Of a stretch of 64,000 nt of DNA, positions 42,077-50,374 are shown piece by piece. The notes below the pieces were generated by a model. It was not told the origin of the DNA. It worked only from the letters and a program-made list of their open reading frames with translations, and did not search any database. How positions within the stretch are numbered: position 1 is the first letter of the stretch; every line of letters begins with the position of its first letter. Both the position numbers and the translations under genes were made by a program. Source of the stretch: Clostridiales bacterium 1_7_47FAA. GTDB lineage: Bacteria > Bacillota > Clostridia > Lachnospirales > Lachnospiraceae. The DNA is taken from the NCBI GenBank assembly GCA_000155435.1, contig DS990263.1, forward strand, positions 608,204 to 672,203, read 5' to 3'.

Positions 42077-43531
42077 TTGGAAAACAGCACAGAATTGCGT
42101 ACGGTCGTTTACAATGTCCTGCTTACCCAGATACAGTTTGGAGTCTATCATTTCCGTGAAAAGCTCCCCACCATAGAAGAAACCAGCGCACGGCTTTGCG
42201 TATCCGTGGATACGGCGCGGTCCGCATACCTTAAACTCAAAGAAAAAGGATATATCACCCTGTCGAAAAACGTGGGCGCCACTGTTAAAGTGGATTATAG
42301 TGCCCAAGAGACAGAGGAATATATCCAAACTTTTTTTTCTACACGTAAACATGCAATCATTGATTTAGGCCGCTCCATACAGCCTCTGTTTTGCAATGCC
42401 CAGTACCTTGGGCTGAAAAATGCTTCCCCGGAGATGCTGACGGCCATGGAAGGGATTTTTGGCGGGATAAATCAGATGGCGCCTTATGCCATACTGAAAC
42501 ACCTCAACCAGAAATATGATGCCCTTGGAAATAACCTTCTCATGCGCCTTGTCTGGCAGTCCTTCATGTTTTTACATAATCCTTTTTTCAGCATTGCGGA
42601 AAACAGGCAGTACTTTGACCATTCTCTTGATTATCTGCCGAATATCCTGCGTATCTGCCAAAACAGGGACTGGAAGGCGCTGCGCGCCGCAGTGGAACAG
42701 CCGGTTGAAAACCTGTCTACTGCCATTTCACGGTTTTACAGGGACAGGATTACCATGCCAGCCCCGGAAGAGGAGATGGCTTTTGCCTGGAGTTCCTACA
42801 AAAAAAGCCAGCAGATGTGCTACTCCTTTGCCATGGAACTGCTTATCTCAATCAGCAGGGGAATATATCCTGCCGGAAGCATTCTCCCTTCCCAGAAGGA
42901 GCTTGCCAATCAAAAGGGGATTTCACTGAGCACGGTCCGCAGGGCACTTGAACTTCTGGCCAGCGTGGGGGCAATCAAGGCTTCCAGATATGTGGGCACG
43001 CAGGTACTTCCGTTTGAAAACGCCACGGAGAACAGCGATTTTACCAAACCGGTCCTCCAGCGCAGGCTTTTGGATACGGCTGACAGCCTCCAGATGCTTG
43101 CATTATCCTGCAAAGACGTATCCACGCTCACCCTCTCCTCCCTCTCCCCTGATTCAATCGAACGGATGTGCCAGGAACTGAAGGCACAGAAAAAGGCAGG
43201 GCACGGGGAGACCCTGTCTTATTTCATACTGAATCTGATTGCGCAACACGCTCCCTATCAGACCATACGTACCGTTTATTCAGAACTGCTCCGTCAGTTT
43301 TTCTGGGCTTACGCGCTCCGGGGCATGATGGAGAAAAACCAGGAATCCATCAATGCCATATACGCCCCTTATCAGGAAGCATTGACCGCGTCTTTGGAAA
43401 AACGGGATTTTGTCCGGTTCTCCGCCCTTCTGGAAGAGTTTATCATTGATGAATTCCACAGGACCATGGAGTCCATGTCCCAGCTTCATATTCCGGGAAC
43501 AAGGAACATCCTGCTTCCAGACTGCCCCTGA
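42077..43531 (+). CDS. Double GntR-type regulator (two wHTH-helical units in one chain)
   Basis: 484 residues from TTG 42077, with GGAGG seven bases before. Unit 1: GntR winged helix (about 5-75; REKLPTIEETSARLCVSVDT, LKLKEKGYITLSKNVGATV) and an all-helical region (about 80-225). Unit 2: a second winged helix (about 240-315; PAGSILPSQKELANQKGISL, STVRRALELLASVGAIKASR, YVGTQV) and a second helical region to the end. No known ligand domain was named; the helical parts could be FCD-like. It is divergent from kinase 1 and convergent with kinase 2, whose promoters share a block, so it is the obvious candidate to bind there (inference). Confidence 0.85.
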   Translation: MENSTELRTVVYNVLLTQIQFGVYHFREKLPTIEETSARLCVSVDTARSAYLKLKEKGYITLSKNVGATVKVDYSAQETEEYIQTFFSTRKHAIIDLGRSIQPLFCNAQYLGLKNASPEMLTAMEGIFGGINQMAPYAILKHLNQKYDALGNNLLMRLVWQSFMFLHNPFFSIAENRQYFDHSLDYLPNILRICQNRDWKALRAAVEQPVENLSTAISRFYRDRITMPAPEEEMAFAWSSYKKSQQMCYSFAMELLISISRGIYPAGSILPSQKELANQKGISLSTVRRALELLASVGAIKASRYVGTQVLPFENATENSDFTKPVLQRRLLDTADSLQMLALSCKDVSTLTLSSLSPDSIERMCQELKAQKKAGHGETLSYFILNLIAQHAPYQTIRTVYSELLRQFFWAYALRGMMEKNQESINAIYAPYQEALTASLEKRDFVRFSALLEEFIIDEFHRTMESMSQLHIPGTRNILLPDCP

Positions 43532-43565
43532 TTCCGGACTGCTTCGGGAATCCCCATTCCATCCC

Positions 43566-46352
43566 CTATCGGATCCATCTTTGCAGGGTCTCCATAAGCA
43601 GTTTGACTTCAATGGGTTTTGCCACATGGTCATTCATGCCCGCGCTGTGGGCCTTTCCAATATCCGTGGCAAATGCATTGGCTGTCAGCGCAAGGATGGG
43701 AACCGTTTTGGCATCTTCCCTCTTCAGCGCCCGTATGGCCTCGGTTGCCTCATAGCCATCCATGACCGGCATCTGGATGTCCATCAGGATGCAGTCGTAT
43801 TCACCTGACGCGGATGCCTCGAATTTCTCCACTGCAGACTTCCCGTTCTCTGCCTCATCGAGAACAAGGCCAAACATTATCAGCAGTTCCGATGCGATTT
43901 CCCGGTTAAGCCGGTTGTCCTCCACCAGCAGGATTTTCTTCCCTTCCAGACTGGAACCTGCTTCCGCGGCAGGGTATGCCGCTGCGTCAGAGCGCCCGCT
44001 CTGGCAGAACTGGTGGAAGGTGTGGGATATCTTGGACTTAAACAGTGGTTTTGTAATAAAGGCGTCTGCACCTGCCCGCCGGAACTCGTCTTCAATATCG
44101 GAGTAATCGTAAGCCGAAATGACAATGACAGGAATATCCATCCCCAGCTTCTTCCTGATTATCTTAAGGGTTTCAAGGCCATCCATTTCCGGCATCTTCC
44201 AGTCCAGGATTACAGAAAAGAAGTCCTCTTTTGCCTCGTGGGCTTCCACCACGCGGCACACAGCTTCCCTTCCGCTCAGCACCCAGCTGCTATGCATGCC
44301 CAGCTCGTCCAGGATTTCTGCTGCACTCTCACAGATAATCTGGTCATCGTCCACCACCAGCACCGGCAGACCGGTCAGCTCCCCCAGGTCATCCTCCGCC
44401 TCTTCACACAGTTCAAAAGAAACAGCCACAATGAAACGGCTCCCCTGTCCAGGATTGCTCCTGACCTCAATGGTGCCATTCATCATCCGCACGATATTCT
44501 GTGTGATTGCCATGCCAAGCCCTGTACCCTGTACCTGATTGATTGTAGGATCCTTTGCACGGGCAAAGGGTTCAAAAACATGAGGAAGGAACTCTTCAGA
44601 CATCCCGATACCATTGTCAGTGACAATGAATTCATACTGTCCCCGTCCTTTGGCAAAAGACGGCACTTCCCGGATCCATAATCCCACACATCCGCCATCA
44701 GGAGTATATTTAACTGCATTGGAGAGAAGGTTAACCAGCACCTGACGCAGGCGGTTCTGATCTGTTATCACGTTCTCATGCCGCACATGGTCGGCGTTAA
44801 CCTGCAGCTCCTGATGCTTTTCCGCAGCCAGGGGACGGAATACATCCATGACATCTTCAATCAGTTCCGGCAGTGAGATTGTCTCGGAGATAAGGTCAAT
44901 CTTCCCGCTTTCGATTTTCGACATATCCAGGACCTCATTGATGAGGCTCAGGAGATGCCGGCTGGAAACATTAATCTTGTTCAGGCAGTCCTGTATCTTT
45001 TCCGGGGCCTTAAGGTTTGCCTGGGCAATGACCGACATACCGATGATGGCGTTCATGGGCGTACGGATATCGTGGGACATGGAGGAAAGGAAGTTGGTCT
45101 TGGCATCATTGGCAATCTGCGCAGTCTTGCATGCATCTTCAAGGGCCTGCTTCTGCCGGGCCTGCTCCCTGCGCTCCGCCGTCACATCAACGCCTACACT
45201 GTAATAGGAAGGAACCCCATCCCAGCTCTTGTCTTCGCTGACATAGCTGTAGGTTACCATCAGGATCTTAACGGTACCGTCATGGGTCACGATACGGATT
45301 TCCGCAGCCGTGGCCCCGCCTGTTATCCTGGACTGCTCCATGACACCGGCTATGCGCTCAATGTCATCCGGGTGAATGTAGTCACATTGGGAACACAGCT
45401 CCTCCTCAAATTGTTCTTCTGTATAACCAATCAGTTCCAGGAAACCGCCGCTGTACCACAGGACGGTCTGCATATCGCGGCCATCTATCCTGGCCAATCC
45501 GCCCGGGATGCTGCGAATCAGCGCCTCTCTTTCCTGATCCTTTTTGGCCAGCTTATATTCCGTACTGTACATGTCATGGGAAAGTTCAAGCCGCGCCCTG
45601 TGCCCCTTCCAATCGATAATCCGGTTCTTAATCCAGAACGTCCGTTCCAGGACCGGGTTTTGAAATTCCCACTCGTAGAAGTCATCCTCAGTCAGTCTGT
45701 TATTGGTACAGAAGGGGCAGGGAGTTGTCCTGCCCTGTATCACCTCATAGCACTTCCGTCCGACCAGCTTAACGGCAGGCATTCCCAACACATCACAGGA
45801 ATGCTGGTTCACATACAGCAACTCATAGTCATCCATATCGCTTACATAAACATTACCCTCGTATGTATCCAGCATCCAATGGAAATACTGCAGTTTCTGC
45901 CGGTAAAGCCGTTCCTGCTCCTCTTTCACGGCAACCAGCGTATCCACGCCCGCAAACTCGGCCTGCAGCACCGGCGCTCCTGTTGCAGGGTCTATCCGGA
46001 TGGTTCCGCTAAGATTGGCCCAGGCATGTCCCCCCTCTCTCTGAGGCAGACGTACGGTCATCCCGATATCGCATCTTCCACCCTCATCCGCCTTCGTCAA
46101 TTCACTGCGAATCAACTCAAACTCATCCGGCAGTGCCGCATAGTATTGCCGCAGGCTGCAAAAACTGCTGTGGAAACTTTCCCTGGAATGACCGATACTG
46201 CTGAAAAAACCGGAATTCCCCCACTGGAATGTCATGTCCTTATCCAGAAAACAACAGATAATACCAGTTTTCAGCATATCCAGCGCGGCCGGACAGCTCC
46301 CCCCTGCATCCTGAAACAATAAATCCCCGCTTTGCCCTGCCAAGTTTACCAT
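43566..46352 (-). CDS. PAS-containing hybrid sensor histidine kinase with two receiver domains
   Basis: 928 residues with no obvious membrane helix, so probably cytosolic. Three PAS-like stretches: about 25-140, about 155-260 (SDMDDYELLYVNQHSCDVLG, with CPFCTNNRL) and about 285-400 (YSGGFLELIGYTEEQFEEEL). HisKA follows with MSHDIRTPMNAIIGM, then HATPase (NLLSNAVKYT, DNGIGM, QGTGLGMAI) and two receivers (VILDWKMPEMDG; CILMDIQMPVMDG). Domain order after the PAS region copies kinase 1, suggesting duplication with a swapped sensor. The CPFC pair in the second PAS could sense redox or metal. Start ATG 46352 has only AGGTGG ahead. Confidence 0.92.
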   Translation of the reverse strand: MVNLAGQSGDLLFQDAGGSCPAALDMLKTGIICCFLDKDMTFQWGNSGFFSSIGHSRESFHSSFCSLRQYYAALPDEFELIRSELTKADEGGRCDIGMTVRLPQREGGHAWANLSGTIRIDPATGAPVLQAEFAGVDTLVAVKEEQERLYRQKLQYFHWMLDTYEGNVYVSDMDDYELLYVNQHSCDVLGMPAVKLVGRKCYEVIQGRTTPCPFCTNNRLTEDDFYEWEFQNPVLERTFWIKNRIIDWKGHRARLELSHDMYSTEYKLAKKDQEREALIRSIPGGLARIDGRDMQTVLWYSGGFLELIGYTEEQFEEELCSQCDYIHPDDIERIAGVMEQSRITGGATAAEIRIVTHDGTVKILMVTYSYVSEDKSWDGVPSYYSVGVDVTAERREQARQKQALEDACKTAQIANDAKTNFLSSMSHDIRTPMNAIIGMSVIAQANLKAPEKIQDCLNKINVSSRHLLSLINEVLDMSKIESGKIDLISETISLPELIEDVMDVFRPLAAEKHQELQVNADHVRHENVITDQNRLRQVLVNLLSNAVKYTPDGGCVGLWIREVPSFAKGRGQYEFIVTDNGIGMSEEFLPHVFEPFARAKDPTINQVQGTGLGMAITQNIVRMMNGTIEVRSNPGQGSRFIVAVSFELCEEAEDDLGELTGLPVLVVDDDQIICESAAEILDELGMHSSWVLSGREAVCRVVEAHEAKEDFFSVILDWKMPEMDGLETLKIIRKKLGMDIPVIVISAYDYSDIEDEFRRAGADAFITKPLFKSKISHTFHQFCQSGRSDAAAYPAAEAGSSLEGKKILLVEDNRLNREIASELLIMFGLVLDEAENGKSAVEKFEASASGEYDCILMDIQMPVMDGYEATEAIRALKREDAKTVPILALTANAFATDIGKAHSAGMNDHVAKPIEVKLLMETLQRWIR

Positions 46353-46444
46353 GATTCAACCACCTATTCCTGATCTGATATATCGAATTGCTTTTTACTA
46401 TCCCTATACCTATATCCAAACACTGCCAATTGACAAAGCAGTTA

Positions 46445-46500
46445 ATTGTTCACATACATATATGTTCTTCAGTATAACAAAAGCAGTCGAAAATAGCAAT
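46445..46500 (-). promoter_or_regulatory. Duplicated promoter/operator block, copy 2 (upstream of hybrid kinase 2)
   Basis: Aligns with 41921-41975 with one gap. Minus strand TTGCTA (46494-46499), 17 bases, TATACT (46471-46476), then ATATGTATGTGAACAAT. The last 17 bases differ from copy 1 at one position. It carries a shorter palindrome, ACATATATGT. Confidence 0.7.
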
Positions 46501-46513
46501 AGCACGGCCCGAT

Positions 46514-47725
46514 TTACAAGGGATGTTCCCAAAAAACCGGAACAGAAGCCATTTCAGCGCCGTCAAGCCGCATCACATAAGGCTGGTTCCAGTAAAACGC
46601 CGCGCCATGGAACTTCAGCGTTACTACAGTGTCGCCTTCGTCATAATAAATATGGAAGCCGCTGAGATTACCCTTCCCGTCAAAGTCATACTGCTCACGC
46701 TCCCATCCTCCCCTGCTTAACTTCCGCTGGCAGAGCAGGCCTTTTAATGTAAGGTCCCTGTCTTCATGCACTGCCGTCACATTGATGTATACCTCCGGTC
46801 TGCCCACCGCTTTAACTTCATCTCTTTCACCCCCTGTTTCCGCCGGACGGGATTCCTTCAACCTTGCAATGCCAAGGATACGCACAGAACCGTCCTGCCA
46901 GGAAATGAGTTCGTTTAATCCTTCCCGGTCCTCCGGGATGGGCAGCGTGACAGGCGCGGATTCCTCACGGTTCAAGAACGTGATTCCGGGAATATTAATC
47001 TGGAAAGACCCATCCTGCTCTTCCTGCGGAACATCGAACAGGCATCTGGTACGCCGTCCATATTGTCTCACATCTGACAGCCGGTAGTGGCCAAGATTGT
47101 CCCAATAGGGATTGGCAGACAATTCCCTGATTGCATACTGTTTCCCGCTGCCGGATATGGTTGGCAGGTCCATATCCAGGGAAGGCGGTTTATATGCAAT
47201 GCTTATGGGCGTTTCCCCAGCTTCACTGTATACATACCAGGATATGAGGATTCCCTCCCTTACCTTTTCCCCCATGCTTATGATAGAAATGCCATCATGG
47301 GTATCCATGCTTCCGTGTTCCGCTTCTGCAAGTCCCTCCAACGTTCCATATTCAGGCACACGTTTCAGGGTAAATTCCACCGGATCCTCAAAATCGAGAA
47401 GGCGGAGCGCATAACCGGATAACGTGTCTTCAGGCGCCGGAGCGGCTGGTAACTCAAATCTTGCCTCGATGATATGACGTCTGTTCCCATATGCCTCAAA
47501 ATAGGAAGGATAATCCCCATATATTGATTCCACAGGCTTAATTCCGTTTTCCGGAATACCAGGTCCTGTCAGGAACAGGCCTTCGCCTGATTTCCAAAGC
47601 CCGTCCTGATATTTCTCCGAGACAATCATCATGCTCCCGTCGCTTAACGTTATATACATACCATCTGCGGGAGGTTCCCCGCCTGCCGGGATTTTATGTA
47701 CTTCCGAATAATCGTCCAGGACCAT
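46514..47725 (-). CDS. Unknown protein, probably the C-terminal part of an amber-interrupted lipoprotein
   Basis: 403 codons from the first ATG. The frame begins earlier: it continues directly from the upstream lipoprotein frame through one TAG codon at 47741-47743 and five further sense codons (ELLVS). The only ribosome-like site (AGGAG at the TAG) is 12 bases from ATG, a poor distance. The protein is rich in beta strand and acidic residues, with GMYITLSDGSMMIVSEKY, YALRLLDFEDPVEFTLKRVP, LFDVPQEEQDGSFQINIPG and FHGAAFYWNQPYVMRLDG. There is no family I recognise. If translated alone it would have no export signal, although it looks like an extracellular domain. It may be a pseudogene fragment or reached by readthrough. 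Confidence 0.6.
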   Translation of the reverse strand: MVLDDYSEVHKIPAGGEPPADGMYITLSDGSMMIVSEKYQDGLWKSGEGLFLTGPGIPENGIKPVESIYGDYPSYFEAYGNRRHIIEARFELPAAPAPEDTLSGYALRLLDFEDPVEFTLKRVPEYGTLEGLAEAEHGSMDTHDGISIISMGEKVREGILISWYVYSEAGETPISIAYKPPSLDMDLPTISGSGKQYAIRELSANPYWDNLGHYRLSDVRQYGRRTRCLFDVPQEEQDGSFQINIPGITFLNREESAPVTLPIPEDREGLNELISWQDGSVRILGIARLKESRPAETGGERDEVKAVGRPEVYINVTAVHEDRDLTLKGLLCQRKLSRGGWEREQYDFDGKGNLSGFHIYYDEGDTVVTLKFHGAAFYWNQPYVMRLDGAEMASVPVFWEHPL

Positions 47726-47740
47726 GCTTACAAGCAGCTC

Positions 47741-48109
47741 CTACTTCTGGTGAAGGGCAGATGTCAGGGATATGGTCTTTTCTTTTTGAGGCAGCTTCGA
47801 TTCAATTACCGTATCCAGTTCGTAAACCGGGTATTCCGACCGGATGATTCCATACGCTCCGGCGAACTGATATGGCAGAAGGGAAACCGGTTCCTGTGTT
47901 TCCGGTTCACGTATTTCCGGTTCACGTGTTTCCGGTTCACGTGTTTCCGGTTCCCATGTTTCCGCTCCTGGCTCCTGCCCTGTGCCGGCAGCCGGCACTG
48001 ATACATTCTCCTCCGCTTCTTTGTTTGTCCCTCCCCCAAACTGGCAACCGGACAGCAGGACAGACATCAGCCCTGCTGCAATAAAAACAGATACTGCACT
48101 TTTCTTCAT
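47741..48109 (-). CDS. Lipoprotein N-terminal part, ended by in-frame TAG
   Basis: 122 residues from ATG 48109 (GGGAGG eight bases ahead). The type II signal peptide MKKSAVSVFIAAGLMSVL ends in lipobox LLSGC (lipidated Cys about residue 22). A spacer with a five-residue repeat (REPET-type, five units) follows, coded by five 15-bp tandem repeats at 47896-47970. It then enters a domain start (YQFAGAYGIIRSEYPVYELD) and stops at TAG while the same frame stays open for over 400 codons. The repeat spacer would hold a surface domain away from the membrane; that domain is the 46514-47725 frame. Confidence 0.65.
   Translation of the reverse strand: MKKSAVSVFIAAGLMSVLLSGCQFGGGTNKEAEENVSVPAAGTGQEPGAETWEPETREPETREPEIREPETQEPVSLLPYQFAGAYGIIRSEYPVYELDTVIESKLPQKEKTISLTSALHQK
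47896..47970. repeat. 15-bp tandem repeat, five units, in lipoprotein spacer
   Basis: Units of GTGTTTCCGGTTCAC on the + strand (last two units diverged). On the coding strand each unit gives five residues of the REPET type. Such repeats change copy number by slippage without frame change. Confidence 0.85.
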
Positions 48110-48266
48110 GGCAGGCCCTCCCCTCTCTGATAAAATCCGCATTTACTGATCTGTTTTTATTATAACAGTTCTGATTTCTGCATTCCTTTCCTTTTCCTTA
48201 TATTTCCTGGAAATAAAGATTAACTTTAGCAGGACAGGGTTTCACATGGACAGGAGCCATCGAACT

Positions 48267-48309
48267 AAAAAATATGCGGTCCCGGGGAATCCCCCAAAGA
48301 CCGCATATT
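48267..48309 (-). terminator. Intrinsic terminator after rpmF
   Basis: Minus strand AATATGCGGTC (48299-48309) pairs perfectly with GACCGCATATT (48271-48281), with an inner GGGG/CCCC hairpin, then TTTTTT. It lies 36 bases after the rpmF stop. Confidence 0.9.
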
Positions 48310-48344
48310 GACTGGCTTTTCACAGAATTTTAATTTGTCTGGAA

Positions 48345-48527
48345 TTAATCCTCAACGCTTACAATTTCTCTCTTGTTATAAGAACCACAAGCCTTGCAAA
48401 CTCTGTGAGGCATCATCAGGGCGCCACACTTGCTGCACTTTACCAGATTTGGAGCGCTCATCTTCCAGTTTGCCCTGCGGCTGTCTCTTCTTGCTTTAGA
48501 AGATTTATTCTTTGGACAGATAGACAT
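48345..48527 (-). CDS. rpmF: 50S ribosomal protein L32
   Basis: 60 residues. N-terminal MSICPKNKSSKARRDSRRAN and zinc ribbon CSKCGALMMPHRVCKACG with four cysteines (C+ form), GSYNKREIV after it. It follows yceD by three bases, the conserved bacterial pair. Confidence 0.97.
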   Translation of the reverse strand: MSICPKNKSSKARRDSRRANWKMSAPNLVKCSKCGALMMPHRVCKACGSYNKREIVSVED

Positions 48528-48530
48528 GGT

Positions 48531-49058
48531 TTACACCTCCTTCAACTGTTTAAAAATATCCTGGATAACTGACATTCTTGGGTCCAGTGGGCCGTCTTCA
48601 CAGTCACCTTCCCCAGAGCCCGGATTTGTACCATATCTATTAGAAATTCCCTTACAGTCTTCACTGCAGAGAACCTTCATAGGCAGGTTCAAGGTTAACT
48701 CGTTACCAACCAGCTGGTCGACATCCAGATTATAACCATTAATATAGAACTGTTCATCCAAATCAGCTGCCCTTTCCTCATCCGTCTGCTTCATGTCCAC
48801 TTTCTGGTCAATCTCCAGATGGAATGGAACCTTTACCGGCTCAAGGCATCGGCTGCACGGCATCTCAAGACACACATCAGCTTCACCTGTCACGGTCAGC
48901 ACCTTATCCCCCTGGTTGGTAATCACCAGGGTAACGGGATGCTTCTCCACAACCTCATAAACACCATCCGATGCATGAAACTGTGTCATCTCCAATTCCA
49001 GGGTATATGTTTTAGATTTTCCCTCAACGGGAAACAGTTCCGATAAATTAATCAGCAT
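48531..49058 (-). CDS. yceD: YceD/DUF177 family protein
   Basis: 175 residues from ATG 49058 (AAGGAG seven bases ahead; the frame is open to 49079). The DUF177 core reads EMPCSRCLEPVKVPFHLEI and FYINGYNLDVDQLVGNELTL, then NLPMKVLCSEDCKGIS. CxxC and CxxxC pairs suggest zinc binding. Its function is tied to ribosomal RNA accumulation in other bacteria and it is nearly always next to rpmF, as here. Confidence 0.93.
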   Translation of the reverse strand: MLINLSELFPVEGKSKTYTLELEMTQFHASDGVYEVVEKHPVTLVITNQGDKVLTVTGEADVCLEMPCSRCLEPVKVPFHLEIDQKVDMKQTDEERAADLDEQFYINGYNLDVDQLVGNELTLNLPMKVLCSEDCKGISNRYGTNPGSGEGDCEDGPLDPRMSVIQDIFKQLKEV

Positions 49059-49086
49059 ATCATACTCCTTGATATGCACCTATGCT

Positions 49087-49115
49087 ATTATACATAGGCG
49101 CAAGGGGTTTGTCAA
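49087..49115 (-). promoter_or_regulatory. Full-consensus sigma-A promoter of yceD-rpmF
   Basis: Minus strand TTGACA (49110-49115), 17 bases, TATAAT (49087-49092): exact consensus in both boxes and spacing. A CCTATG/CATAGG inverted repeat overlaps the -10. Confidence 0.9.
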
Positions 49116-49153
49116 TAAAAAGTTTCCAAAATTACGCAAATTTATATGGAAAT

Positions 49154-50350
49154 TTACTGAACAAGTTCCAGGGTCTCTCTTGCAATTGCCAGCTCTTCGT
49201 TGGTCGGGATCAGCATTACCTTTACCTTGGAATCAGCAGCGGAAATCACTCTCTCCTCGCCGCGTACATTATTGGCCTCATCGTCAATCTTAACGCCCAT
49301 GTAAGCCAGGTTGGAGCAGATTGCCTTTCTTCCGGTCTTGTCATTCTCACCAACACCTGCTGTAAATGCAATTGCATCCACGCCGTTCATTGCAGCAGCA
49401 TATGCACCGATGTACTTGGTCACACGGTAGATGAATGCATCCAGCGCAACCTCTGCCAGATGGTTCCCGTCAGCCTTGGCGTTTTCAATGTCGCGGAAGT
49501 CGCTGGAGATTCCGTTGGTCATGCCGTAAACGCCGGACTTCTTATTTAAGATATCCAGCATCTCGTTGATATCGATGCCTTCCTTGTTCATGATGAACTG
49601 AAGCACAGCCGGGTCCACATCACCGCTTCTGGTTCCCATGATCAGACCTTCAAGAGGTGTTAAGCCCATGCTGGTGTCCACGCACTTGCCGCCGATGGAA
49701 GCAGATACGCTGGCGCCATTGCCCAGGTGGCATACAATGACTTTTGCAGTCTCAGGATCCAGGCCGCCGAACCTGATTGCCTCGCCGGACACGAACTTAT
49801 GGCTGGTTCCGTGGAAGCCATAGCGGCGGATGCCGTACTTCTCAAAGTACTCGTGGGGAATTGCATACATATAAGCCTTCTCTGGCATGGACATGCCAAA
49901 TGCAGTATCAAACACAGCAACGTTAGGCGTTCCGGGCATGGCTGCCTCGCAGGCCTCGATACCCATCAGGTTGGCTGGATTGTGCAGGGGGCCCAGGTCG
50001 AAGCATTCGCGGATGACCCTCTTAACATCTTCATTGACAACGATGGAATCACTGTAAACAGTACCGCCGTGAAGTACACGGTGTCCAATGGCGGAAATCT
50101 CGCTTGTATCCTTAATCACGCCATGGTCCGCATCCTGAAGGGCTTCCATGACCATCTCAATTGCCGTCTTATGGGTAGGCATCGGTTTCTCAATAATGAA
50201 CTTGTCCTTCCCGGCCGGCTGATGTGTCAGCTTGGAGCCTTCAATCCCAATCCTCTCGCAGAGGCCCTTTGCCACTACGCTTTCATTCTCCATATCGATT
50301 AACTGATACTTTAAGGAAGAGCTGCCGCAGTTAATAACTAAAATCTTCAT
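49154..50350 (-). CDS. ackA: Acetate kinase
   Basis: 398 residues, ASKHA fold. Converts acetyl phosphate and ADP to acetate and ATP. Family features are MKILVINCGSSSLKYQLIDM at the N-terminus, GHRVLHGGTVYSDSIVV, FDTAFGMSMPEKAYMYAIP, HLGNGASVSASIGGKCVDTS, MGTRSGDVDP and FTAGVGENDKTGRKAIC. It lies 24 bases after pta, forming the main acetate-producing, ATP-yielding step of fermentation. Confidence 0.97.
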   Translation of the reverse strand: MKILVINCGSSSLKYQLIDMENESVVAKGLCERIGIEGSKLTHQPAGKDKFIIEKPMPTHKTAIEMVMEALQDADHGVIKDTSEISAIGHRVLHGGTVYSDSIVVNEDVKRVIRECFDLGPLHNPANLMGIEACEAAMPGTPNVAVFDTAFGMSMPEKAYMYAIPHEYFEKYGIRRYGFHGTSHKFVSGEAIRFGGLDPETAKVIVCHLGNGASVSASIGGKCVDTSMGLTPLEGLIMGTRSGDVDPAVLQFIMNKEGIDINEMLDILNKKSGVYGMTNGISSDFRDIENAKADGNHLAEVALDAFIYRVTKYIGAYAAAMNGVDAIAFTAGVGENDKTGRKAICSNLAYMGVKIDDEANNVRGEERVISAADSKVKVMLIPTNEELAIARETLELVQ

Positions 50351-50374
50351 ATTTGTAATTTCTCCTTAATCTTA

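Noticed and set aside
47711..47743. Possible selenoprotein or normal overlapping gene start at the lipoprotein stop
   Set aside because: The codon is TAG, not TGA, so selenocysteine does not apply. The AGGAG near it is 12 bases from the next ATG, too far for a convincing independent start.
47896..47970. CRISPR-like repeat array
   Set aside because: Units are 15 bp, directly adjacent without spacers and in frame inside a lipoprotein spacer; this is a coding microsatellite-type repeat.
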